The notes: generated by a model not told the origin, from the sequence alone. Numbered from the stretch's first letter, positions 8,088 to 16,502 are shown. The stretch: 61,323 bases of DNA from Clostridiaceae bacterium (GCA_902362365.1 CABIVQ010000012.1:972-62294); one strand, 5' to 3'. Numbers and translations: made by a program.

Positions 8088-9184
8088 TACTTTTTAGCCT
8101 TCTTATCTTTTTTAGGTGTTTCAACTTCATCTATATCCTCTATATCCTCTATATCCTCTATATCTTCTGATTCTATAGATTTTTCATTGTGATCAATACT
8201 TTCACTTAGTATAGCAACTTCAGAGTTTACAATTTCTACTGTAGGTTCTGTATAATCCATCCAAGCAACACACTCTGGATTATTTATTACTGCATCTAAA
8301 TAAGCAAATCCTATGTGGTAAGTAGCATCTCTCTTAACACATTCTACACCTGTAGATGTCATATTATATCTTACATCTCTAGTAAATACCGGTTGTAAGT
8401 TTGATAATGGAGTTAACGCTATAAAATTATCTGGATAAGTTGAAACTATTTCAACTGGCAACCCTGATAATTTCTTTAATTCTCCATCTACAATAATACT
8501 ATCAGCCCATGCTGTAGGCCTTTTTATTATTTCTCTCATTATATCTAACTTAGTATTTTCAGATATTATCCAGTTAAAGTTAAATTTTGGATGATTCCAG
8601 TATTTAGAAGGTATCTTTTTCTTTAATAATATGAAATCTTCTGGAGTTGGTAAATTAGCTTCCAGATTTATTTTTTTATTTGATTTTTTCATTTTTACTA
8701 CAAAACCATCAAGTATCTTCAAGAAATCATCATGCCCTGTTGAACTAGCTGATTTATCACCATTAAATAATAAATCTTGCATATCTAATGCAAAAGCTTC
8801 TTGCATCATAGAAGTTAATGCCGTTTCCATATTTTGTCCTCTTTGACGTAATATGTACCATACATCATCATTGCTTAACCACATATCTAAGAATACTTTA
8901 ACAACGCTGTATGGTATTTCTCTTTTATTTACATTAAATGCACCTTCTGGTACCTCTCCTGGTGTATAAGTAAATTTTCTAGTCTTTCTTGTTTGAGCTT
9001 CTAGTGCTTCTATGTTCCCACTTGTTTGGTCCTTATATTGGACGTTTAATTTCTTTAATGTGTTTGAGTTTTGTATTATATCGTATATAAAAGCTTCAGC
9101 TTGATCTGTTACTAATAAAGTTGATGCTGCATTAGCTTTTTGTAATTTTGATACCATTTCCGATTTTGTTAACGCTATAGTCAT
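8087..9184 (-). CDS. HK97-fold major capsid protein
   Basis: Protein of 365 residues, abundant-capsid type, with an N-terminal domain followed by PGEVPEGAFNVNKREIPYS and ALDMQDLLFNGDKS, patterns common in HK97-fold capsid proteins of PBSX-like phages. The C-terminal 45 residues are an extension that is first acidic (an EDI tandem repeat) and then strongly basic (PKKDKKAKK). The extension is not part of the fold and may lie on the capsid surface. Strong RBS AGGAGGG before ATG 9184. It is preceded by the scaffold and protease genes. Confidence 0.85.
   Translation of the reverse strand: MTIALTKSEMVSKLQKANAASTLLVTDQAEAFIYDIIQNSNTLKKLNVQYKDQTSGNIEALEAQTRKTRKFTYTPGEVPEGAFNVNKREIPYSVVKVFLDMWLSNDDVWYILRQRGQNMETALTSMMQEAFALDMQDLLFNGDKSASSTGHDDFLKILDGFVVKMKKSNKKINLEANLPTPEDFILLKKKIPSKYWNHPKFNFNWIISENTKLDIMREIIKRPTAWADSIIVDGELKKLSGLPVEIVSTYPDNFIALTPLSNLQPVFTRDVRYNMTSTGVECVKRDATYHIGFAYLDAVINNPECVAWMDYTEPTVEIVNSEVAILSESIDHNEKSIESEDIEDIEDIEDIDEVETPKKDKKAKK
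8131..8166 (-). repeat. 9-bp tandem repeat in the capsid gene
   Basis: Four consecutive 9-base units (CTATATCCT on the plus strand, the last with one change) encode repeated Glu-Asp-Ile near the end of the capsid protein. Such repeats change length easily by replication slippage without shifting frame. Confidence 0.85.
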
Positions 9185-9196
9185 ATGTATTCCCTC

Positions 9197-9949
9197 CTAG
9201 TTAAACATTCCTTCGAATGCACCTATATAAGATTTTTTTACTTCTTGTCCTGCTCCTAGATTAGTGTCTAATGATTGTGGAGCACGTCTTGATTTCTTTA
9301 ATTCTGTTATCTCATTCATTAAAGGCTCTGTAGCTTCTTTTATAGCCTTAGCTATTATTTCTTCTTGAGTAGGTTCTTTAGGTGGCTCTTGCCCCCCTAT
9401 TCCTTCATCACCTTCTGGCGGTTGTTCTTCTCCTTTTAGATCTTCTAACTCCTTTTTTATTGGAGATAGTGCTTCATCAAGCATTTTCTTTATATCTTCT
9501 GCTTTCATTTCTTCTTCCTCCTTAGATTTTCTTATTTCCTTTATCTGCTCTAAAGACTTTTGAATACCTACTGTATTAACAGTATTTAATACATAATTCT
9601 TAAAAGCATCAATTTGAATAGCCATATGCCCCGCTTTATCTGTTATAGTAGGTTCTAGTAATGTATTTTCTAACGAATCCATTAGAGCCCATCTAGCTTC
9701 TCTAATTCTTTCTTCAATAACGGCTTCACCAACTAATTGATTAAAGTCTGTAACATATGTACTTTTCTTGATATCTTCTTTTTTATCTTTAGTAAAAAAG
9801 CTTTTTAAAACATTAAAAAAACCTCTAAACTCTTCATCATCAGAATTTACAGGTTCTTCATCAGCTTTATAAATTTTTACTGTTTGCTTATTTGCTCCTT
9901 TATTAACTAAACTAATAAAGTCTATATCTAAATCTTTCATTCTAGGCAT
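9197..9949 (-). CDS. Phage scaffold protein
   Basis: Protein of 250 residues between the protease and major capsid genes. The C-terminal half is highly charged and helical (KEEEEMKAEDIKKMLDEALS, then a Glu/Pro-rich linker and EIIAKAIKEATEPLMNEI), as expected for a scaffold that directs capsid assembly and is then digested. The N-terminus DLDIDFISLVNKGANKQTV resembles the opening of XkdF-linked proteins. I start at ATG 9949, where GGGAGGTGAG lies at normal spacing, rather than at the upstream in-frame ATG 9985. Confidence 0.7.
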   Translation of the reverse strand: MPRMKDLDIDFISLVNKGANKQTVKIYKADEEPVNSDDEEFRGFFNVLKSFFTKDKKEDIKKSTYVTDFNQLVGEAVIEERIREARWALMDSLENTLLEPTITDKAGHMAIQIDAFKNYVLNTVNTVGIQKSLEQIKEIRKSKEEEEMKAEDIKKMLDEALSPIKKELEDLKGEEQPPEGDEGIGGQEPPKEPTQEEIIAKAIKEATEPLMNEITELKKSRRAPQSLDTNLGAGQEVKKSYIGAFEGMFN

Positions 9950-9950
9950 T

Positions 9951-10379
9951 TTACTCACCTCCCTCCACATATATTGCAGTTCCACCTATACTAAACCCAG
10001 TTATATTACCAAGTTTGATATCATTCCAAGTTATATCATCAGTAACTTTTATAGCAGCTACCCAATCGTCTTTTAGAGCTCCTATATCAGGTATATCACA
10101 TTTAGCTATATAATTTTCTACAACATATCCATATCCACCTATCTCATTATGTTGCTTATCAACTCCAGCATTAGCTTTATTAGCTGTGTTCATGAGCTTC
10201 TCCATAAATTTATGAGATGCTTTCTTAACATCCTCTACTGTAGCCCAATCTCCATGACTATCAGTATAATCAGTTGGATTACCATTTTCATCAAATTCCT
10301 TTGACGGTCTATAAACCACACCTTCTACAATTCTATTTTCTTCATCCAGTTTAGCTATTTTAACATCTAATTGTTTCAT
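9951..10379 (-). CDS. XkdF-like prohead serine protease
   Basis: Protein of 142 residues resembling the XkdF phage serine protease domain. His77 in VDKQHNE and Ser130 in TGFSIGG are candidate catalytic residues, since prohead proteases use a His/Ser pair in this arrangement. It should cleave the scaffold encoded next and mature the prohead. The gene ends two bases before the chosen scaffold start, and the region GGEGR around the junction carries that gene's RBS. Confidence 0.75.
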   Translation of the reverse strand: MKQLDVKIAKLDEENRIVEGVVYRPSKEFDENGNPTDYTDSHGDWATVEDVKKASHKFMEKLMNTANKANAGVDKQHNEIGGYGYVVENYIAKCDIPDIGALKDDWVAAIKVTDDITWNDIKLGNITGFSIGGTAIYVEGGE

Positions 10380-10380
10380 C

Positions 10381-11220
10381 CTATATCACCTCACCTTCCA
10401 GTATAGGTTTTAATGAACATCTACATTGAATAACATTAGAAGCTTTTGCATCATATGAGTTATCTCCAGGATAATCTAGTAAATCACCATCAATAATAAA
10501 AGGCTCATCAAGTTTAACTCTTTGCCCCTCAGCTTCTTTGTGGTGGTCCCTAGTTCTTTCATCCTTAGTAGAACTCCATTCTTTACCTATAACAACTCCA
10601 CTCTCTTTATATCCTTGTAGTGTTCCAGCATTACTTGAACTTATTATTTCCGTTCTAGCAACTACTGTAGCTCTTTTCATATCGAACTCAGGCATGTCTT
10701 TAATTCTATTAGATAACTCTTGTATACTTTCACCTTTTTCAAATCCTTCTGATAATTCATTTATAATAGCTTTATGAGTAGTATCTGCTACTTTTATAAC
10801 AAACTTAATCTTCTTATCTTCTAAAAATTTAAGTGCTTTTTCATTTAGTAAGTCAAACGTTATTGATACACTTGTTTGACCTAGTTCTGAAAGTATTTCT
10901 TGTTTAACCAAGTTCATTATATTTAAAAAGTTTTTATATACTATTTGCTCATATAATACTTGCTGCTTTTCTATATTTTCTATATATATCTTAAGTATCT
11001 CATTTGTTACTGTCCCATTTTCGATACTTTCTATTATCTTCGATCTTTGAATTTTAAGAAGGTTATGAAACTCACTTTCCATTTCCAGGAATGCTTCGTA
11101 AGTAGCATCTAACCACTCATCAGATTGATTTATTTGATATATCCAAGTTTTATTCTTGTCATTATCTAATATAAACTCTTTCAATATCTCATTAATTATA
11201 CAAAGTTTATCTTTATCCAT
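10381..11220 (-). CDS. Phage head morphogenesis protein (SPP1 gp7 type)
   Basis: Protein of 279 residues with the minor head protein signature: ARTEIISSSNAG, then EWSSTKDERTRDHHKEAEGQ and a final IQCRCSLKP. This is the phage Mu F / SPP1 gp7 family, which binds the portal and enters the procapsid. The N-terminal half is helical. The start overlaps the end of the portal gene by eight bases. Confidence 0.85.
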   Translation of the reverse strand: MDKDKLCIINEILKEFILDNDKNKTWIYQINQSDEWLDATYEAFLEMESEFHNLLKIQRSKIIESIENGTVTNEILKIYIENIEKQQVLYEQIVYKNFLNIMNLVKQEILSELGQTSVSITFDLLNEKALKFLEDKKIKFVIKVADTTHKAIINELSEGFEKGESIQELSNRIKDMPEFDMKRATVVARTEIISSSNAGTLQGYKESGVVIGKEWSSTKDERTRDHHKEAEGQRVKLDEPFIIDGDLLDYPGDNSYDAKASNVIQCRCSLKPILEGEVI

Positions 11221-12751
11221 TTAAAGCACCTTCTATAGCCTTTTGTAGTTCCTTTAAAGGATTTATTACATCTTGCATATCAAAAGCCTTAGATATATGA
11301 TTCTGTTCTTCAAAAGTAGGTTTTAAATTTGTGTTTCTATTGGCAAGATACACTTGTAACGGTATATCTGCCCACTCGTCCGTTAATGGTTCAAATTCTT
11401 TACCTAATAACTTTCCTAAGCTATCTAATAACATATTAGGAGTAGCAACACCTCCAGCTATATAAGGCGTTAATGCTTTAGCTATTTCAGTATCATCAGT
11501 TGTCTTTGGTCCTTTAAACTTAAGTTCAACAAATTTTATATTTAATTCTTTCATCAACTTCTTATTTAATAAATCTGCTAAATCTTCTCTAAGAGGTTCA
11601 AATGTTTGTTCCTCAGTTATTTGTTTAGCAGTTTCTGCTGTAGCCTTATTATAGTCTTGTGTATCTCCTGTATAAATAGGAGCTAACCTAAAAGAACCTC
11701 TTACAATATCTCTATTGTTCTTAAGATATTCTAAAAATAAAGCATCATCTTGCATTATTTCTGCTAACTTCTCGAAATGTATTTTTACATTTGATTTACC
11801 TTCTTCCATGCTAAACTCATTGCTAAATGCTTCAGCTTCTAGAATTAAGTATTTATGTTGTGCATCTTGGCCTTTTGCTCCAGCTAACAAATCAATGCTA
11901 TCTTGTGTAAGCTGTCCATTTTCAACAACTATAGCTAAAGGAATATGCCTTCCATCTTCAAAATACTTATAATTAAGTTCATCAGCATTCCTAGAACCCA
12001 TCATCTTAACTAAAGCTCCTATATAACGTGGTAATCCATATGGTGTATAAGGACAATATATATTATCAAATATAATTGAGTTGGCTTCATCATCTATATT
12101 CATTTCTTGCCCATCTGCTAAATATTCTCCAGTAAGTCTGTTTAACTTTCTAGGATCTCCTAACTCTTTAAAATAAACTTGCTTTGAACCTACCATCTGG
12201 ATAAACTTCTTAAATTTTTTCCAACGTTTAATTTTACGCTCATTACCATTTGAGTCAGTTATAACTTCTTCAACTTCTATTGGATCACTTTCTTTGCATA
12301 GCCTAACTGTATGAGATGGTATATGTTGAAGTTCTGATATTTCTCCAGTTTCATCAGCTATACACTCTATAGTTGCATATCCAAGTCTTTCTCTATCGTC
12401 TATAAACTTCTTAAGAACTCCTGTAAATCGTTCATCAAAGTTACAATACTTTATGAACATTTCATACTTGGACCAGTCAGCATCAGCTATACTTTGTTTT
12501 GATGTATCTTCTTTGTAATCAAAGTTATAGTCTAATACAGTCCCAAATCCAACTATATTATTTTTATAAGCTTCTATACAAACTTGTAATATATCACTGT
12601 TTTCAGATATTCTAGCTAAAGCTTCTATATTCATTTCAGGCTGAATAATATATCCTTGACTGTAAAACTCGTTGAATATATCATCAATTTGCTTAGATTG
12701 TCCTATGCTACTACCCATTATCTTTTTTATTCTTACCTGTGGTTTTGTCAT
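11213..12751 (-). CDS. Phage portal protein (PBSX type)
   Basis: Protein of 512 residues located directly after the large terminase gene. Features of PBSX-family portals include the N-terminal EALARISENSDILQVCIEAY, the central NIYCPYTPYGLPRYIGA and YKYFEDGRHIP, and the C-terminal clip/crown region with many helices. It forms the dodecameric portal through which DNA is packaged. Start and stop overlap neighbours by one and eight bases. Confidence 0.88.
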   Translation of the reverse strand: MTKPQVRIKKIMGSSIGQSKQIDDIFNEFYSQGYIIQPEMNIEALARISENSDILQVCIEAYKNNIVGFGTVLDYNFDYKEDTSKQSIADADWSKYEMFIKYCNFDERFTGVLKKFIDDRERLGYATIECIADETGEISELQHIPSHTVRLCKESDPIEVEEVITDSNGNERKIKRWKKFKKFIQMVGSKQVYFKELGDPRKLNRLTGEYLADGQEMNIDDEANSIIFDNIYCPYTPYGLPRYIGALVKMMGSRNADELNYKYFEDGRHIPLAIVVENGQLTQDSIDLLAGAKGQDAQHKYLILEAEAFSNEFSMEEGKSNVKIHFEKLAEIMQDDALFLEYLKNNRDIVRGSFRLAPIYTGDTQDYNKATAETAKQITEEQTFEPLREDLADLLNKKLMKELNIKFVELKFKGPKTTDDTEIAKALTPYIAGGVATPNMLLDSLGKLLGKEFEPLTDEWADIPLQVYLANRNTNLKPTFEEQNHISKAFDMQDVINPLKELQKAIEGALNG

Positions 12752-14028
12752 TACCTTCTCACCACCTTCCTACGTTCTCTACTCTTCTCTAATCCATGAG
12801 TTTTCATATCAACTTCTAATGCATATCTAGTTGCATCTATGCTATGATTATCTTTGTCTTCTAATTTAGGAATTATATCTCCGTCTTTATCAGTCTGATA
12901 ATCTATATTTTCAAATTCTTTAGCTATATTTGGAGTTCTTCTAGAATCTATTACTATACCTTCTAGATCATCCAGCCAATTCTCTCCAAACTCAATACTT
13001 CCTGGACCTTTCTTAGCAGGAACAGCTTTTATTCCTAACACTCTTAATTCTTCAATACTTCGAGGTTCTGCACTATCACAAATAACGTAAGTGTCATTAT
13101 ACTGTTTTTTGATGATATTTAAGGCTAACTCTCTAATAGACATCTTCACTCCATATATTTCATCTATAAAGTAAATTATTCTTTTCTTTTTATCATAATG
13201 AAGTCTAACAAATGCCATAGGATCTGTTGCATAACCAAAGTCATTACCTTGCCTTATATTATCAAAGCTTTTTATTTCTTCATCAGTTATAGTTCTAAAT
13301 ACTAAATTAGAAAAAGGAACTACTCCAGAGCCTATTGGTTCTCCTAAGTACTCCCATCTATATTTAAATTCATTCTTCTTTTTAACTTCCTCAGCTTCTT
13401 CTATAAAAGCTTTAGAAATATGAGGATTATCTAAGTAGGTACTATGATGTACATAGGTATTAGAAGGTAAGAATTGAGTTTCAAACTTCTTATTAACCCA
13501 TGATTGCTTTCTCTTAGGTGGATTGTAAGAATATATAACCTTATAACTTAATCCTGGAGGAAGCTCTGCTCTTAAGACTGAGTTAACTATGGTACTAACT
13601 TCATCCTCTGTCTTGAACTCTGCTAATTCTTCAAACCAAACAAAAGCTATAGGAAATTTACTCATCTTAATAGATTTAATCTTAGCAGGATCATCTGCTC
13701 CTCTAAATATAAACTTATTACCTCTAGGTATATAAACTAACTGAAGAGGTGACTTTTGCACTTTCCAAACATGACCTACATTTAAAATATCTATAGCTTC
13801 TTTTAACTGTTCAAATACAGATTCAGCTAATGTATTTCCAACTTTTCTAATACAAAGACAAGTTACTGGATATTTCATTAAAGCTAATACTAACCAAATA
13901 GCTATATGAGTAGATTTTGCACTTGCTCTCCCACCCTTTAATACATGAAATAAGTACTTATTAGAATTTATAGTCTTCCAAAACTCATAAAAGTTTTTAT
14001 TTATAATTTCTGATATTTTCTTATGCAT
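12751..14028 (-). CDS. terL: Terminase large subunit
   Basis: Protein of 425 residues with an N-terminal packaging ATPase and a C-terminal RNase H-like nuclease. Walker A is GGRASAKS (32-39) and Walker B is in AFVWFEELAEF (about 125-135). The nuclease acidic residues lie in YFIDEIYG, VICDSAEPRS and DNHSIDATRYAL. It matches the PBSX/Terminase_6-type large subunits. It overlaps the small-subunit gene by eight bases and the portal gene by one. Confidence 0.92.
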   Translation of the reverse strand: MHKKISEIINKNFYEFWKTINSNKYLFHVLKGGRASAKSTHIAIWLVLALMKYPVTCLCIRKVGNTLAESVFEQLKEAIDILNVGHVWKVQKSPLQLVYIPRGNKFIFRGADDPAKIKSIKMSKFPIAFVWFEELAEFKTEDEVSTIVNSVLRAELPPGLSYKVIYSYNPPKRKQSWVNKKFETQFLPSNTYVHHSTYLDNPHISKAFIEEAEEVKKKNEFKYRWEYLGEPIGSGVVPFSNLVFRTITDEEIKSFDNIRQGNDFGYATDPMAFVRLHYDKKKRIIYFIDEIYGVKMSIRELALNIIKKQYNDTYVICDSAEPRSIEELRVLGIKAVPAKKGPGSIEFGENWLDDLEGIVIDSRRTPNIAKEFENIDYQTDKDGDIIPKLEDKDNHSIDATRYALEVDMKTHGLEKSRERRKVVRR

Positions 14029-14464
14029 CTTCTAATGTTCCTATATCATCAATTATTGTTACTCCAACATTACCTTCTAAATCTACCTTTTCAGTGAATA
14101 AAGCATATCTTTTACCTAATAGTTCCGCTGCTTTTATTCTATCCTTAGCACTTAGTTGTTTTTTAAGTATTACAGGCTTAATCATACCGTCTATAGTTTC
14201 TGTTGATATAACTTCCTCTAATACTTCTCCTCTTAATGAAGAACTTAAAAAAGCTAAGACTTCCTCGGCCTTAGCTATTCTTTCACTTTCTATTTCTTTC
14301 ATTTTTTCTTGAATATAGCTTTTTACACTCTCATTTTCCAACAATTTGATTATATTGCCTTTAGCGTAATTTTCACTATATCCAGCTTTTATTGCAGATT
14401 GATAAGCATTGCCAGTTTCAATATAATAATCAGCAAATGCTTTTTGTTTTACATTGAGCTTCAC
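14021..14464 (-). CDS. terS: Terminase small subunit
   Basis: Protein of 147 residues whose N-terminal helix-turn-helix (VKQKAFADYYIETGNAYQSA then AGYSENYAK) matches the Terminase_2/XtmA family that recognises the packaging site. I place the start at the GTG at 14464, eight bases after GGAGG; the in-frame GTG at 14473 lies within the Shine-Dalgarno itself. The C-terminal part should mediate ring formation and contact with the large subunit. Confidence 0.85.
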   Translation of the reverse strand: MKLNVKQKAFADYYIETGNAYQSAIKAGYSENYAKGNIIKLLENESVKSYIQEKMKEIESERIAKAEEVLAFLSSSLRGEVLEEVISTETIDGMIKPVILKKQLSAKDRIKAAELLGKRYALFTEKVDLEGNVGVTIIDDIGTLEDA

Positions 14465-14490
14465 AATGCTCACCTCCTACTTTATATACT

Positions 14491-14646
14491 TTAATAATGA
14501 TTGTATCTTCTTTTATTTTTACTCTTCTTACCTTCTTTACTATGTTCAAACTTAGGTTTCTTTTTCATTTCATTTTCATATTTCCAAAGTTCTCTTGGAA
14601 CTTCAGTTGGTTTAATTGCTTCATCTATATCTTTATAAACTTTCAT
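14491..14646 (-). CDS. 51-residue basic phage protein
   Basis: Short gene between the late-region terminator and the small terminase gene. It starts MKVYKDIDEAIKPTE with AAAGGTG seven bases upstream and ends in a Lys-rich tail (KKSKNKRRYNHY). The sequence looks coding but the family is not known to me. It would be the first product of the packaging transcript if that begins upstream at the TGAG array. Confidence 0.6.
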   Translation of the reverse strand: MKVYKDIDEAIKPTEVPRELWKYENEMKKKPKFEHSKEGKKSKNKRRYNHY

Positions 14647-14668
14647 AAGTATCACCTTTCACAAAATA

Positions 14669-14699
14669 AAAAATACCAGGCGGGGAAACCTGGTATTTT
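14669..14699 (-). terminator. Terminator between early and late regions
   Basis: Ten-bp perfect stem (AAATACCAGG with CCTGGTATTT) around an 8-base loop. On the minus strand it is followed by a T-rich run, so it should stop transcripts coming from the early genes before the packaging genes. The plus-strand side also has a short T-run. Confidence 0.75.
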
Positions 14700-14724
14700 C
14701 ATATATAAAGTTATTTGGGGAGAA

Positions 14725-14738
14725 ATAGAAATTTCTAT
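14725..14738. promoter_or_regulatory. 14-bp perfect palindrome in the late control region
   Basis: ATAGAAATTTCTAT, a perfect inverted repeat lying between the TGAG array and the terminator. Candidate operator; no known family is recognised. Confidence 0.4.
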
Positions 14739-14749
14739 ACTACTATTAT

Positions 14750-14810
14750 CTCATGTTTATCCCTCAAAAAAATCTCAAATTTGTCTCAAAAATGTCTCAT
14801 TTTTGTCTCA
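14750..14810 (-). repeat. Helically phased TGAG box array before the late genes
   Basis: Six TGAG boxes on the minus strand (CTCA at 14750, 14763, 14774, 14785, 14796 and 14807). The last four spacings are exactly 11 bp, the first is 13. The best copies read TGAGACA and are separated by short A or T tracts. Nearly one copy per helical turn suggests cooperative protein binding or DNA curvature. It lies just downstream of a small gene and the ArpU/RinA-like regulator, and upstream of the terminase genes. Confidence 0.8.
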
Positions 14811-14829
14811 TTTAAATAAATGAATTATT

Positions 14830-14982
14830 TTATTTAGATATTCCTACTATAAAACTAAATCTTAGAACTTGAAAAGTTATAGCTTTTTTAACATAATTAG
14901 TTTCATAAGTAAAAACTTTAAAATTAGTTTTTCTTCTCTTAATTAAATATATAAACATTTTACCTATTTTATATTTTTTCAT
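14830..14982 (-). CDS. 50-residue basic phage protein
   Basis: Small gene starting MKKYKIGKMFIYLIKRRK, very basic at the N-terminus with a hydrophobic end (LRFSFIVGISK). AGGAAGTG lies before the ATG at 14982. It separates the late regulator gene from the TGAG array. Family unknown; the reading frame and RBS support it. Confidence 0.5.
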   Translation of the reverse strand: MKKYKIGKMFIYLIKRRKTNFKVFTYETNYVKKAITFQVLRFSFIVGISK

Positions 14983-15011
14983 TTCATCACTTCCTAAATA
15001 AAAATTATATT

Positions 15012-15494
15012 TTATATATCTTCTAAAAGTGGCAATTCTTTTAGTATCTCTGGATATAGTATACTCATTACCTTATAAACTATAGTTTCTCTCATTCTGT
15101 AACAATGGCTTCTATCTATATGTAACTTTATACTTATGTAATTCATATTATTTTTACTTCTACTGTTATAAAGTAAATTAAATAGATCTGTCTCTCTACT
15201 ATCTAAGGTAGTTAAAGCATTCTCTATCTTCTTCTTTTCTATTTCTTTTTCTAACTTAGTTTGCATTAACTTTCCTATTCTTTTTTCTTTAGCTATAACT
15301 TCATTTTCTACAGTTCTTGATATGTTATATGTAACTCCTGTTTTTTCATCATATCCAATAGCCCCACAACCTTTATAATCATTCTTTTCTCTCTCTATAT
15401 CTAGCTCTAAGTTTCTTATTTGAACTTCTAAGTTTTTATAGTTATGAAGTCTACCTTCAACTTTTTTAAATAATTCTTTTTTGTCCTTACTCAT
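15012..15494 (-). CDS. ArpU/RinA-like phage late transcription regulator
   Basis: Protein of 160 residues with an N-terminal coiled-coil-like region (KNLEVQIRNLELDIEREK and KLEKEIEKKKIENAL). The C-terminal segment, residues about 110-150 (DLFNLLYNSRSKNNMNYISI then HIDRSHCYRMRE), resembles the sigma-70 region 4 helix-turn-helix of ArpU/RinA proteins. In Gram-positive phages these are encoded at the end of the early region just before terminase and activate late transcription. The position here is exact, and the TGAG array downstream is a candidate target. Confidence 0.7.
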   Translation of the reverse strand: MSKDKKELFKKVEGRLHNYKNLEVQIRNLELDIEREKNDYKGCGAIGYDEKTGVTYNISRTVENEVIAKEKRIGKLMQTKLEKEIEKKKIENALTTLDSRETDLFNLLYNSRSKNNMNYISIKLHIDRSHCYRMRETIVYKVMSILYPEILKELPLLEDI

Positions 15495-15586
15495 ATTAGT
15501 CCCCCGCTTTCTAAACTGCTTTCTTTGCTGCTTTTCTTTTCTTCTTCAATTCCTCATATTCAATCCAACCATATTCATCACCATAC

Positions 15587-15925
15587 TTAATACTCTTTTG
15601 GATCCATGTGAGTTTTTTCTTTATACTTATAATCAAACATCTTTTTTCTCATAACACCTTGTTGAGTTTCCATACCTTTCACATCTATATATTCAACTTC
15701 TCCATTCCAGTGATATATAGCAAAATCAACTGTATAAGTAATAGCTCTATGAGTTTTCCCATCCTTTTTAAAACTAGGTTGTAACTCAAATCTTTGTTGT
15801 AATCCAAAGTCTTTTATTTTACCTTCATCTTTTAACTTTTTTAGATATAGATAATACTCGCCTTCATGCTTACTATCAAATTTAATTCCATCTATTTCAA
15901 CTTTCTTATTTCTATATTTATTCAT
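15587..15925 (-). CDS. DUF1064 nuclease-like protein, probably frameshifted
   Basis: Protein of 112 residues of the DUF1064 family, predicted PD-(D/E)XK nuclease-fold proteins found in phage replication regions. FDSKHEGEYYLYL carries the early Glu and TVDFAIYHWNGEVEYIDVKG the D-(x)n-ExK-like core. The frame stops at 15587 after THMDPKEY. The +1 frame continues with LTWIQKSIKYGDEYGW to a stop at 15511, ending in a basic tail that looks like a natural C-terminus. A run of six A bases (15613-15618) marks the probable one-base insertion. I start at ATG 15925, seven bases after AGGAG. Confidence 0.65.
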   Translation of the reverse strand: MNKYRNKKVEIDGIKFDSKHEGEYYLYLKKLKDEGKIKDFGLQQRFELQPSFKKDGKTHRAITYTVDFAIYHWNGEVEYIDVKGMETQQGVMRKKMFDYKYKEKTHMDPKEY

Positions 15926-16010
15926 ACTCAATCTCCTATTAAACGATTATCATATGAGAATAGAGTTGTAATACTCTACCCTCATAAACTAAAATTATTG
16001 TTTTATTTGC

Positions 16011-16229
16011 TTATACTCTCAATGAATAATCTTCAAATATACAAGCATATTCTTTTACTGAATTTATAGCTACTCTTGGGTTTTTATAACTTCCTAAACT
16101 TCTTGCCCCCTTACCTTTGCTAACAAACACACTATAAATTAATTCATTGCAACTTCCTCTGTATTTCCTTATCTTAAATTTACATCCATTTATTATAAAT
16201 TCTTTATATACAACCACATTCTTTGCCAT
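16011..16229 (-). CDS. Small phage protein of unknown function
   Basis: Protein of 72 residues, basic and beta-rich (MAKNVVVYKEFIINGCKFK ... SLRV), beginning an early-gene cluster of short proteins. GGGAG lies upstream at normal spacing. I do not recognise the family. Composition suggests a nucleic-acid-binding or small structural domain, but no motif proves it. Confidence 0.65.
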   Translation of the reverse strand: MAKNVVVYKEFIINGCKFKIRKYRGSCNELIYSVFVSKGKGARSLGSYKNPRVAINSVKEYACIFEDYSLRV

Positions 16230-16262
16230 TGCCTAAAATCTCCCTTTTTAACTTCTAATGAG

Positions 16263-16502
16263 TTATTTATTTTTTTTAACTATATCTCCTATTACCCACA
16301 TTCCTAACATCTCTTTATTAAGTATATAATCACTATCTTGTACTATCGTCACTATTGGATTATAAAATTTTAAACTTTTACCATCTTCTGATAACCAATA
16401 TGCACATCTAGTAACTTTACTTGCTATTGCATGACCACTTAATAAATGCGCCCATGCTCTTTCAAAATAGTATTCCTTACTTTCTAAGTCTATTTTTATC
16501 AT
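16263..16502 (-). CDS. DUF2829/Tad2-like small protein (possible anti-Thoeris)
   Basis: Protein of 79 residues with FERAWAHLLSGHAIASKV, an aromatic strand CAYWLSEDGKSLKFY, and a C-terminal MLGMWVIGD. This ordering (helix with an alternate-start E-x-A pattern, W-L strand, final D-W-x-V-like strand) recalls DUF2829 proteins. Members known as Tad2 sequester the cyclic ADP-ribose signal of the Thoeris defence. The match is by pattern only and several typical residues differ, so the anti-defence role is a hypothesis. RBS GAGGAG lies before ATG 16502. Confidence 0.5.
   Translation of the reverse strand: MIKIDLESKEYYFERAWAHLLSGHAIASKVTRCAYWLSEDGKSLKFYNPIVTIVQDSDYILNKEMLGMWVIGDIVKKNK

Noticed and set aside
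14750..14810. TGAG array as a CRISPR
   Set aside because: Repeat units are seven bases with 11-bp period and no variable spacers.
15613..15618. Programmed -1 slippage in the DUF1064 A-run
   Set aside because: The continuing frame requires +1, and -1 slippage would enter a frame without a similar C-terminus.
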